A DNA stretch of 64,000 bases. Origin: Cryptomeria japonica (lineage: Eukaryota; Streptophyta; Pinopsida; Cupressales; Cupressaceae). The position numbers and the translations under genes are program-made. The stretch is from the NCBI RefSeq assembly GCF_030272615.1, contig NW_026728906.1, positions 434,001 through 498,000 of the forward strand. The letters are read 5' to 3'. How positions within the stretch are numbered: the stretch's first letter is position 1; each line of letters opens with the position of its first letter. Positions 10,502-22,782 of the stretch are shown in pieces. The notes under the pieces are model-generated. The model was given only the letters and a program-made list of their open reading frames with translations. It was not told the DNA's origin and ran no database searches.

Positions 10502-11350
10502 GAAAAACATTGCTCAAAATAACTTATGTTCATTTACTTTACATTGAATGCGTTGATTAGAATATCTATTTCACATCCATCTACAATTTTGAAGTCAAGT
10601 AGGTGTATTACTTTTCTTTAGCAGTTTTGGAGACCTAAATTATAGGTTTAAGACAACATATGCAAACATAAGAACCAATTTATGGAGGATAAATGTATAA
10701 GAAGATAGATTTTGGAGAGGTATTCTACAAGAAAAAAAACTTTTTGGTGGTGTTGAGAATCCCATCTTGGAAGAGACCATGTTGTCCAAGGGATCTAGTA
10801 TTTAGAATTATTTAAGATCGTTTTATTTTTCCAAACCCTAGAGGGTAGATGGGTAGCGGAAATAGAATCCGGTTTTGACATTACAATTCACTAGAATCCA
10901 TCACCTCTATAAGATATAACCTTATTAAGACGTTGATGTCTGATTTTCAGAATGTCATGGGTGAGTAGTTTGAATGCATCTTGAACTACCTTGGGTCAAG
11001 GTACAACAGTGACTAAAAATCGTACCGCTTCCAATACTCATAACTATAATGAATGTAAACCGCGATATTTTAGAGAAAAGAGCCTTCATTCTCAAACTGT
11101 TGATGGGTGCGAAAACATTGCTCACGTTGCGTTGAGTGCGTTGCTTAGATTGTCTCTTTCACATCCATCTACAGTTGAACTCGGCCAAAATTTAATCTTT
11201 AGGTGAGTGTGTTGTTGTAAATGAAGTGCATTGTTGTAAATGAAGTAGGTGTCTTTTCTAGCAGTTTTGGAGATCAAAATTTTACCTTTAGGTGAGTGAA
11301 TTCTCTTTAATAAAGTAGGTTTACTACTTTTTCTAATGTTTGAGATCTGT
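10502..11350. repeat. Diverged internal repeats upstream of GLP, unit 1
   Basis: Segment a (10502-10650) and segment b (11111-11290) share AAACATTGCTCA, then a TTGARTGCGTTG block, then TTCACATCCATCTACA, then AAGTAGGTGT and TAGCAGTTTTGGAGA. A partial third copy (about 11284-11350) repeats CTTTAGGTGAGTG and AAGTAGGT…GAGATC. This suggests rounds of local duplication older than the 12.7-kb amplification. Confidence 0.7.
11212..11249. repeat. 2 x 19-bp tandem repeat, unit 1
   Basis: TTGTTGTAAATGAAGTGCA (11212-11230) is followed directly by TTGTTGTAAATGAAGTAGG (11231-11249). Units 2, 3 and 5 also have both copies (23904-23941, 36596-36633, 61961-61998). Confidence 0.92.
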
Positions 11351-12700
11351 CTATTTCCATTTTTCGACACCAAAACTTTTCGTCCAGTTGACTGCATTGT
11401 CCTCTCGATTCTCCTTTTAACAAAGTACATACAGTTGATTTAGATGATTTATTTTTTATTATTTTTGTGAGATATATGTTTATTTAATATTTTTTTTAAC
11501 TTAATGTTTTGATGAATTAGTTGTTTGGGGTAACTAAATAGGAAAATATAATATTAAAGATTATTTTTTTCCTCTTACTTCAATCAAATATATGAGAAAA
11601 GTATTTCATATTGATTAGACATTTCATTTTATTTATTTTTATTTATATTGATTGAATTTTCTTTTCTTTTATATCAAATAATATGACAATTATAAATAGT
11701 TTATAAAAAATATTCAATTTGAGAAGTAAAAAATGCGTTAAAAGTGATATATTGGGATGATTCTTGGTTGGGAAACGTTTAGTTCCATGATCCCTTGTTT
11801 ACCTATCAAGAATTATCTTTTTACTCTCTTTGGATAAGGGTGGCTAACTAATGAACTTTTTACAATTAAGAAATCAAAGTGATCAACAATCGAATATAAG
11901 GAACAAATAGAGTGAGAGGGGGAATAAAATTCTACACCTGATCGATTCATGATTATAATAAGTGGTTCATATTATAGAAGAGCAAGTCAATAAAACAGTT
12001 TGGTCATATTTTACGCTAGTATAATCTCAGTTTTCTTGATAACTACTCGAGTACATTTTTTTTTAATATCTCTCATAGGTTTTACCTTGTCTTTCATACC
12101 ACACTCACAATCTCCAATTCCCCATTGAGTTTCCACAAATGACTAATACGAAAGGTAAATCTACATCCATGTAAGAGCATGGACACCGGGAGTGATCTAA
12201 TATTGGATGCAATTAAGTGAGGAATATTTTTTGAATGAATCCCTATACTTTTGGACCCTTTAATGACATGGTTTGCATAAGTAAGAAAATGTTTATTAAT
12301 GTAGAGAGCATGGTTTTAGGTACTTTTCTATGTGGAGGTGATACAAATAGGCATGGGTAGCCTATGCGGTTACAGATGATTGTGGTTCTTCCATCAACGC
12401 TATTCTCTTTTTTATTGAATGATATGGTGTAATAGAAAAGTCAAGAATATACAACTAGCAATTGCACCTTGGTGTGCAATATGTACGCCGAATAGATGTG
12501 GAATGATTATTAAAAAAAATTGATCTATTTTTTCATATATTTGTGCAACACGTGAGATAAATTAGCAAACCATTTAGTAAATGATATTATTTATTCAACA
12601 AAGGTCTCAACATTTGAAAAAATTATAGATCCAAATCAACTATGCATCTACTTAAACGGACAAATGCAATCAAACAAAACCCTTAAACCGGGAATATAAT

Positions 12701-13407
12701 CGAGTTCCATTACCAATATTCTTATGTTTTGTTTGAAATAGGGAGAGAAGGAGAGAGGGAGATATAGGGATATAAAGAGAGAGATAGAGGAGGAAGAGTG
12801 AGGGAAAGATAAAGGAGTGAGGAGATAGAGTTAGGCGATAAATATAGAGAGGAAGATAGAGATCGAGATTGATATAGATATGGAGAAGAATAGGGATATG
12901 GATATGAGAGGAAGAGATAAAGAGAGAGGAGAGAGAAATAGATAGAGATAGAAGAGATAAATATATAGAGAGGGGGAGAGAGAATGAGCGAGGGATAACT
13001 TTGAATCAATTGTGCATTCATTAATACAAACCAAACATAAGTGAAAGAAAACCTTTCAATCAAAAGATAATTGAACTCCATTACCAATAGGCTCATGTTA
13101 TGTTTGCAATAGTGAGAGGGGAGATATGAATAGATAAAGAGAGCGAGACATGTCTGGAGATAGGGTGACAGAGGAAGAGAGAGCTAGAGATGGGAATGAA
13201 GAGAGGGAGGTGGCAAAGAAATAGATGGTTAAAGAGAGTGAGACGTGCCTAGATAGAGTGAGAGAGGATGAAAAGGACAAATAAAGAGAGATATAGTTGT
13301 AGAGGGATAAGGAGAAATTAAGATAAAGATTAGGAGATAGAAACGGATAGAAAAGAAGAGATACAAAGATACAAAAGGGGAGAGAGAGAGGGAGGGAGGG
13401 AGGGATA
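12701..13407. repeat. Duplicated purine-rich (GA)n block, unit 2
   Basis: Same structure as in unit 1, with t instead of g at 13125. Confidence 0.85.
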
Positions 13408-16382
13408 TTTTTGGGCCAATTTGTAATTCAAACTCGTTAATGAAGATGTTAACATAGGTTGACACCTAGTATGGTGGTTATACCTTTTGTAAATCTTTGA
13501 ACCAATAGTAATAGTATTAACATAGTATTGAATTATTTGTAATTGCCATGTATAACCTCATTTTGTGTGTTTTGTCACGTATGCACTATCCTTTAGTGCA
13601 TTATCCACTTATACTTCTCAGTACATAATACATCTGAGGAATTTTGTAGATAGAGTGGCAAGGGAAGAAGTTACATAGAAGTTGTATACTTCAACACTTC
13701 TCTTGTTTGTATTTATTTCTCACATTTGGGAGTCTTAAATTACACACTATAATTATTTTCTCGATATCCATACTTGCCTTGCTTTAGCTTTACAAACAAC
13801 CTTATGACCACACATAATAAGGTCAAGTCATCCTAAAGCCCATACAACCTTGCATCCCTCTAATGACATGTGTGGTTAATAATCACATTCTAAACTGAAT
13901 TAACAATAGCTTCGATTTTATGTCCAACGACCATTAAGTTTAATTTAATCTAAATTGTTCTATTGATCTAGATTCTCCTTTAAATAAGAATAATATTTAA
14001 GAAGTCATAAACATATAATTTAATATTAAATTTTTTAAATACATAATTAATTATTTTAATATTATAAACTTTTAAAAGCAATAAATATTAATAGATAAAA
14101 ATTTCAAAATAAATTAAAACAAATTATTTTTAAAATTCAAAATATAATTTAAAAATAATAATATATAGAACTTTTTACATTTTTAAAAATACTAAAAAAT
14201 CGAACTATTTCAACAATGAGGTTTAGACCAACCATGCACTACAATTTGCAATCAACAAATAACAAATGGTATGAGCACTAAGTAATTCATCATATATCTT
14301 CGCATTTCTCCATCATAATCAGTAAAATTCAATTAACTTTGAGAAGTAACAAGAACCCATGCAAAATGTAGAAAGACAGCACAAACATCCACCATATCTT
14401 CAACAAAACTTATGTATTAATTTCAACAAGTCTTGGAAACAATCTCTAGCTTCCTCCTCCTACTCTACTTTCTAACAGTTCTGCTCTACTCTATTATCCA
14501 CCTATTAACCTTTAAAAATGAGAAGGCAAACCTTATATAGAAGTCTTGATACAAATGAATGTCCGAGATTGATTTGAATTTAATGGCCGAGATTTAACCA
14601 TGAAACCCTAATTAGGGCTAGTTATAACAACAACCACTTTAACCAATGAGAAAACTACAACACTTTGGGCACATGTCCCTCTTTGAATGTGGATCAATGA
14701 GAAATGAGATTAGGTACATTGAATAATATTTGATGTAATGCCATATGTCACTTGCTCCTCCTTTGATGAGTTAGGTTCAATACACCTACAAGAACTGACT
14801 TGGCATCACTGAATTGGTCTATGATGATCAAGCACCACCTTAGCTTGCATGTCTCCCTAGCAATATGTCGACACTCAACATCATCCAATTGCTTGATGTG
14901 ATGGTTCATATTCTCAAATTGCATCCTCTTGAAAATCAAGTTTCTAGCTTTGATTAACTCTTCTAAAACTATTTATAACATGTAATTTTTTTCATATCAG
15001 TTATCTTTTTCTTGAATAATATTTTAGGAGATTGACAAAATACCTAGGTTTACATTTATTATACTTTTAGTATTGTTATCTATTCTTTCATTGTGGTAGA
15101 TGTAAAATGTTTCTATCATAATTTTGTGGGATACATATATGACTAATCCATTACAATACAAGGAACATTTTGGAGCACCAACAACAACTACGTATTTAGA
15201 CTTTGTTAGTGTATCTGAATGTTCCTTCTAGATAAATTTTAGAGTTGATATTAGCTTGTTAGGATGTTGGTTTCTTGGGATTCTATGCCTGTGTGTGATG
15301 ACATTTCATTATATTAATTAAAATATTTCTAATTGATAGAGTTTCTATTTTATTTATGATTTTAATATACATATTTATATAATTTATAAAAAACTTTTCA
15401 ATAAAATATTTAATATATTTATAAAAATCTTTATCATAATAATGTATATTTAATTCAAATAAAAATTTCTATCTTAATTTGTTTTAAATTTAATGAAAAA
15501 TAAATAAATAAGTATAAATTATTTTGTAATTTATGAAATAGGCTCATGACAATAACTGCATAGTTACTCTCTAGTTGGTATGATGTCAAAAAAATTAGAT
15601 GCACGTAACATCATTTGGCTACCAGTTGGAGGAATTGTTGAAGAGATTGTATGGTTAATTAGTAACTTATATTTCATAAGTTTTATTTTTCAAAAAGCTT
15701 TGAATGAAACCTACACTAGATGTGTGTGCATGTAACCACCCAGATGATGGAACTTTACTACATTTTGTGTAGTATAATTCACGAAATGATACTTCATCAT
15801 TAAAATATGTGAACAATTTTTAAAATAACCAAATTGGAAAGAGCATAAACAATACGGGGGCAAAAAGAACACAAAATATGCACTAGGAACTATTATTGTC
15901 TTCCTCCATAAAAGCCTCCACAAAAAAGTGCTTGTAATAGGAATAAATCTCTGGAAGCAATTATTCTCATCCAAAATTCATGTAACAAAGATTCATAGTT
16001 GACAAAGGATCTTTTCATCAGCAATGGAACAAGGGACACTATAGCCTAAAAAGGAAAACGTGACTACCAAAATAAAGTAAAACTAGATGAGGCCATGAGG
16101 CAAAACAAAATCTCCACATGCCCTCTAATGCTAGATAACTGGTCTAAGTGGTGCAAAACATGACCTTGAAGAACTCAAGTAACGGTAAAAAAAGGTTAAA
16201 AATTAGACCAAGAAGGAGTCTTGCGGCCTTGTAAATAGCCAAAATGACATTCATGCAAGGAAAAATTAATAGAGAAAGACAAAACAGTTTTATTCAAATT
16301 GTTCAAAATTCATGCAAAAATAGATAAGCAACATATGCAACTCTAAGATTGACCAAAAATTGATTTGATTTGACAATATTTA

Positions 16383-17807
16383 TGTTAACAACAGCCAAGA
16401 GGGAAGAATGAGAGGGGGGTGAATCAGTCTTCACCGGAATAACAAACTTTACCGCAAAACACAGATTTGATAAACTGCAGTAATAAGACAGATAAGAAAA
16501 TTAATAGCACAACACACAACACTAAGATTTTGATGCGCAAAACCCAGTTAAGCGAAAAACCATGGTGGGAACCTACCCACAGTAAGATGATACTCTACAA
16601 TAGTATGTGAAAATATTACAATGAGGAATGCACATGCATTCAGGCACACTGCCTAGAGCTCACTGCTCAAATAATATTTGCTCGGAAGGCTACAACCCTT
16701 AGGGAAGTCTCACTGACTCGCAATAAGATTTGGACTACAATTCGAAAGAAATGAACGGAAAGAATAGCATCTCCAAATAGAATCTCACCACAAACTCAAC
16801 ATCGAAGGATACATCACATGTTCGCACACAAACCTCTCTCTGATAATGAAGACACAACATCAAACAACCAAATTACATGACTATATCACCTATATATATA
16901 ATTTATCAACCTTGATAACAAGGTCGGCTAAACCCTCGACCCTCAATTAAAAAATTACATCACACGATACAAACACTGACCACCAGACCAATATAGTGGT
17001 TTACATAGCATAGCATGGTTCTAGGTCAAATTCCCAAACACATAACTCCACCGAAAATCACGCAAAGATCAATCGCAACACGCTACACCACCAGAAATGG
17101 TGCATAACACACAAATCATCACTGGTTGATAGAAACCACCAAAAACTCACACAACGATAAATACAGATTGCCAAAACAAATAGGACATAATTAAAAAAAA
17201 TACCAGCAAGCACATTAGAATCATCCACAATAGCTGCACCAACACTACTTTTCAAATCTTCATCGGTCAACGTCTGAAAGCTAAAGAACACAACCAATCA
17301 ACAACGGCCAGGAAGAAAGATAACTTGCGGAGAACCAAATCATGATTCAACTGAAATTAAGATACACAAGACCTTCCCAAGAAATATCCCAAAATCTCAG
17401 CACCAGATCTGATCACACCAAAATATACCAGAGGATATACCGAACTCTGCGAAACAGTGATCAACAAAGCATCGCTACAAACCGGATCAGAAAATCTTCC
17501 CAATCTGCAATCACCAGAGAAAATCATAGGAATATGTTGACATCAATGACCACAACATATCCTAGCATGACCAACAATATCCAACAATTTATGCCAAAAC
17601 AACCACTTTATATCACTAGTTCAAATCAAATATCTATGCCAAAAGATCAGCCTATGCAAATTTTACCACACCAGAAAGTGCCAAAAAGCCAGCACACAAG
17701 GATCGGCTTTTTAATAAAATATCCCAAACCTTTACACATGCAGATTGACCATAGTAAAATAATTGATCGTCTTATTAAAATTGAAGACAAATCATCTTTT
17801 AGCTAAT
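16383..17807 (+). mobile_element. Degenerate LTR-retrotransposon-like segment, unit 2
   Basis: Copy of the unit 1 segment with no base change noticed. The unrecognised 154-codon frame is at 17342-17806. Confidence 0.5.
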
Positions 17808-20800
17808 TAAGCGCTTCCACTATCCACACAATAATGTGTTCCTAAAAAATCGCCCTACAGTAGAGCTTCAAATTTGTCAACTTGGTCTCCATGATCAACA
17901 ATTTAATAAAAAATATATATAATTTAAAATACACTAATCAACCATGAAATAAAATCTCCTATTTTTATTTTATTATTTATACGATGAATTTTATAAACTT
18001 CAATTCATCGGGATTTTTAAAATCACAGTAGAAACACCTTCGGATTATCATGTCCTCACAAGAACACAAAAATATTATGGCACAAATCCACATTCCTTTC
18101 AGATGCTCAACCTCAATCAAAACCTCTATAAATCTGCAGTCATAATTAAAATAAATTACAAACATGTGAGTACCAAAAAACTAGTGGAGCTCAAAAAAAG
18201 AAAATGCACAGATTGAGATGAATGATAAGCTCTTAATATCTTTGATCAACTTAGGGGTGATTAAAAATACATATCTAATACAGTTCCACCTATAATATCA
18301 GATGCTATCTAGAATCATGTAATGTTTCATGGATAAGATTAACATAACCAGGCATTATTCTAACAACTAACCATCTAGCAAACTTACATAGAAGAATATT
18401 CTAGTTAGAATATCATACACTAACAACACATAGCTTGAAAAATTGGCGTAGGCTATTTTGGGTTCATGGAGGTGCGAGCAAACGTTAATCTATAGTAAGT
18501 GAAATTGCTCAAACCCACAAAAAGGTCATTTGGAGCTCGTCGATTTTGCACAAGTCACGAGTTTTCTCTTGCACAAGTGTTTATCCTTTTGTAGACTACG
18601 GTCTTCTTCAGCATGGTTTTCTATGTGGTTTTCTTCTATTTTTTTGTGTGTGCCTGGTTTATTCGTGTGTGTACCTAATGTTCAGATTGCTTTGGAAAAC
18701 CAGGTTATTTCCCCTGTTGGTGAACTTTTAACTAGCACATTTTTCAAGGACTAGTGCACCCAACACCCCTATTTTGCTAAAATAGGCTCAACTGTTGAGA
18801 GATGAAAGTGGACCTTGTAATTTGCATGAATCTAATTTGTTTTGTTGTCCCATCACAACAAAATGTTTCGAAAAGGTGTGAACTTCATATAAACACAACT
18901 CCCTTTCCCATTCTAGGAATCAATGTACTCAATATAGAAAACCAAAAAACCTAGTCAATCAAGCATTCAGGGAGCGAAACGATAAAGAAGTCCCAATTTG
19001 ATTATTCAATCATTGAAATATATGCTATAGCAATTATGATCAAGTGTATTATGTAATTCGTACCTAAGATAAGGTGTCATCATTTCACCATTTATCATTT
19101 GCTTAGCCTCTTTTCTTGTGGGGGCATGCATCCTATCTCATCATTATCATTGTTGAAGAGAGAACACTAATACGCGGTTTGGATAAGGTAATCCCTTATA
19201 TGAAATAACCATTTCTCCCAATTTTCTCTATCTACAGGTCCAAATCCGATAACAAGAAAGTTAAAGAAAAGTAGACCAGACATTAGCAGGCATCACAAAA
19301 CATTGATTGAATGAAAACCCTAAGAACAGGGCACCCAGCAGTCATTGACCCATATTTTTAAGAGGCAAGTGATCAAATATTGTCGATTTCATTTTCGATC
19401 ATCTCTCAATTTTCCCTCAACTTTAGACACGGATCTCCAACGTTTCTCTCTAGTACAATTAGCTTCATATTACAGTCCCAATTTCCTCTCTATGTCTCCA
19501 TCTCAGATATGTCTTACTCTTTCTATATTTCATCTTGTATCTACTACATTCTATAAAACTTAGTCATTTTACCATTGTTAGACTAGTTCATCTATAGACA
19601 CTTCACTGTCTCCATCTCATGCAACAAAAGGAACAGGAACCTAATTTCGTATCCCTTCCTTAAAGACAACAACTAGTCCTATTCTTATTACTAATTATGT
19701 TGTGTCAACTAAGATCTTCTAGCTTACATTGGTCAATCGTAGGATCTTGTTTCCTCCATTTCAAGGTTTACATTGATTTATGAGATGGTATGATTATATA
19801 TGCTACATAAACCAACATTTTTTAAGGTATGATCCCATATTGTATTGGTATAAAATTGGTGGTACTGAAACCAACATTGATATAGAAAAAAATAGACATT
19901 TTTATTTCTAACGTGTTTCCATCTACATCTTTCACTTGTCTTGCAATTGTGTACATTCTCATGTAAATACCAACGATGTTATACTCGCGCCCTTTTATGC
20001 TTCATACCATAATGTGACTCCTCTAATTCCATAAGACCAGGAGTGCGCAAGGAGTGTAATGCTTCGTGTGGTTCATGTAACTAAACTCGGCTTCTATTTG
20101 TAGATATGAGCAAAGGTTGTGTTTTTATCACTTAAAATGTGCTTTATATGTTTTCTTAAATGCTCACATATACATACTGGTGGCATAAAATGAAAGTAAG
20201 CGTGTAGGACTCAATAGAATATAAAATAGTGACTAGTGATTTAGAACTTTCCTTGGTGTAACCCAATAAAAAATATTGAAAAGAATGGAGTTGTACCCTC
20301 ATCTCTAGTATCAATTAAATGCAAGATTCACAAGCCAACTTCTCAATTTGAGTCTTAAATACAAAGTGGACATTACCTAGCACTTATGTAATTTCGTACA
20401 ATATTGTATTCTTGTGGAAAGAGCTTGCTTAACAATATGCTCGAGTTCTACGCTCATTGACTAATTCTCTCCAATGACAAAACTTATGTTTCCATGAGTT
20501 GAAATCTAGAATCTCCATTTCCAAGTGTTGCACCATCTTATTACTCGACGTTTTTCTTCATCCAAATCTATTGATTGATATCTTCATTATTTTATAGTCT
20601 CTCTTTTCAATGTCTTCCCCCAAGCTAAACTATGCAACCAAATAGCGTTCACTTCCTTGTCAACCTCAATCAAAACCTAGAATAAAAAACATGCACCTAG
20701 CTATCAAATATGGAATAAAATACATGCACTTGTCTAAAACAAATTAGCACTTCCCTAAATAAATCATGTAGAAAACTTTCTCCAATACCAACCGATCGAT

Positions 20801-21582
20801 AATCAAATCGAATATTCCATTCTAATCTCACCATCGCTGATTTTTGTTCTCTTCACTTATGTGCCGATCCAATGCACTATGCTACTGATGTGAACATTCA
20901 GAAAGCCAAAATTGGTATCTTCTACATCTACACCTTCCACTTGTCTTGAAATTTTGTATGTGGTCAAATTTTGTGCCTACAATGTTATACATAATATTTC
21001 GCACCCCTTTGTGATTTATAACAATATGTCACCCCTGTAATACCACAAGACTATTTAATAAAGAGTATGTTGATTGAATAAGATTTATGTATTTGAAATA
21101 TGCTTCTTTTTTGTTGTGAGCATGTACTATGTTTTTCATCAACTCAAGACATTATTGTTGCAGTTTCTTAAGAATTTGAGTATCTGCAGTAGTTGCATAG
21201 AATGAAAATGAGCAAGCTTCAAAGACATAGGTTATATAGACATCGAAGGCATGAAAGAAGAGGTCGTGAAGCTTTAGAATGAACTGATGTATGAAGCTCT
21301 ATTTTATTAGATCATTTATAAATGCATGGGAAAAGTAGAAGATTATGATATTTGCAGATCTCACTGATAATGTATGAGTTATATCTATTATCTTATTCTT
21401 GATGGAAATGCGATTGCCAATTTCTCAATATGACGACACTTTTATCTTCTTCGTATCAATCAACAAATACCTTGAGATATTGGAAATTATATTCAAAATG
21501 CGCTTACAACTTACCTTAAAATGTGTTACAGCAAAGTGAAATTTTAATGTTGTCATCAAAGGGACAAAACGACATCAATATT

Positions 21583-21802
21583 TAATTTTCAATCTTTGGA
21601 ATATGATGAGGACATACTGATGTCCAAAACAGATGCTATGAATGGCACAAGAGGACGCCAATAACCCTAAAATGATAGTTTTATTCAACGGTTAATTTTC
21701 AATCTTTGGAATATGATGAGGACATGCTGATGTCCAAAACAGATGCTATGAATGGCACAAGAGGACGCCAATAACCCTAAAATGATAGTTTTATTCAACG
21801 GT
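21583..21802. repeat. 2 x 110-bp tandem repeat 3' of GLP copy 2, with poly(A) hexamers
   Basis: Copies at 21583-21692 and 21693-21802, differing at one base. AATAAA on the GLP strand lies at 21790-21795 and again 110 bp further downstream. Confidence 0.93.
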
Positions 21803-21858
21803 GAGAAAAAAGAATTGGGAAAGACGGTCTTCATTGGGAGACCTCTTGTTTGTTTTGT

Positions 21859-22619
21859 TTAGTATGCGAATTTCTTTTGAATGTAATTCACCAGTTCCTG
21901 GGTGATGCGGAAGGCCTTGCTCAAAACGGAATCGGGGAGAGGGGGATTCGCCGCAAACAGAGAATTGGCGATTGTCTGAACTCCGGGAAACTGGCTGCTC
22001 AATCCAGCTATGGCCACTGCATTTTCATGCCCCACATTCTGCTGGAAATGAACAAGTGCCTTTGGAAACACAAACACATCTCCCTTCTCCAAAGTTTTGC
22101 TGAAAAATTTGTTGCTGGTGTCAATGAAACCCACAAGAAGCTGGCCTTCCAGTAAAACAAGAACTTCGGTGGCTCTTGGGTGTGTGTGAGGAGGATTTAT
22201 TCCACCCACTGCGTAGTCGATGCGGACCAACGATATTCCAAACGTATTGAGGCCTGGTATCTGTTTAACGTTCGCCATCGTTACGTTGGAGCCCACATCA
22301 TTGTCGGTGTTCCCTGCCTGCCCAAGTCCCCGGAAGAAGAAATCGTTTGCTGAAACTTGCATTGGGTCTTTGCAAACGAACCCGTTCACCAAAACTGTTT
22401 AAAACAAGATCAAATCAATCTGTCTGTTAGTAACTCGACTCGTCTAATAAGCAAATCATTATCATTGTTTATGTATAAATATTCTCACTCACCGTTGCTT
22501 TCCTCATCTGCAACGCAGAAATCTTGCAAGGGATCCGGATCCCCTGCCATGACCCTGTCGCTGTAACAGCATATCAACAGAAAAAGTCCCAACGTGAAGT
22601 AAATCATGCGGTTAGCCAT
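21859..22619 (-). CDS. Germin-like protein, copy 2
   Basis: Exon 1 is 22493-22619, exon 2 is 21859-22394 and the intron is 22395-22492. The precursor is intact at 220 residues and identical to copies 4 and 5. Compared with copy 1 it has Ala117 and a synonymous change in Arg4 (CGC for CGG). All four metal-ligand residues, both cysteines, the NVT site and the splice signals are present, so nothing marks it as a pseudogene. Ala at 117 is the majority state in this array and I take it as ancestral. Its nearest neighbours are the same gene 12.7 kb away on each side. Confidence 0.95.
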
Positions 22620-22682
22620 TGTAATAGAAACGCAGACACAAGAGATCAGGATATGAATGTCTATTACAAACCCATTACACGC

Positions 22683-22782
22683 TTTATATAGCCCAAACCA
22701 TAACTCTCCGCAAAGACTAATTCATCTTGACTCCGTATATTTCACGGATCCTTCCAGAGTTGTTGCTCTTTTCCTTACGTCA
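22683..22782 (-). promoter_or_regulatory. GLP copy 2 promoter: TATA box and TGACG motif
   Basis: TATATAAA at 22683-22690 and TGACGTAA at 22775-22782 on the minus strand, spaced as in copy 1. No base differences from copy 1 were seen between the two motifs. Confidence 0.6.

Larger units (their letters stand above)
1..12692. repeat. Tandem array unit 1 (12,692 bp)
   Basis: The sequence starting at base 1 recurs at 12693, 25385, 38077, 50750 and 63442 in the same orientation. This is the most divergent copy. Private bases seen by eye are at 5156 (g), 6449 (c), 8896 (c), 9480 (c), 9916 (c), 10199 (c) and 10463 (c). The starting point is set by the window edge and is not the real duplication breakpoint. 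One GLP gene is present; the rest is non-coding or transposon-derived. Confidence 0.98.
10100..12692. other. Upstream spacer of GLP and AT-rich tail, unit 1
   Basis: No gene recognised. The plus-strand frame 10035-10448 opens at TTG inside the GLP promoter and matches no family I know. Diverged internal repeats occupy about 10502-10650 and 11111-11350. From 11430 to 11720 the sequence is very AT-rich. A CACGTG G-box core is present near 12550, too distant to be assigned to any gene. Confidence 0.65.

Noticed and set aside
10991-11430. Overlapping frames on both strands (71 and 102 codons)
   Set aside because: They lie in the diverged-repeat zone, and the minus-strand frame is disrupted by the 19-bp deletion in unit 4 (70 codons there). 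Nothing suggests a protein gene.
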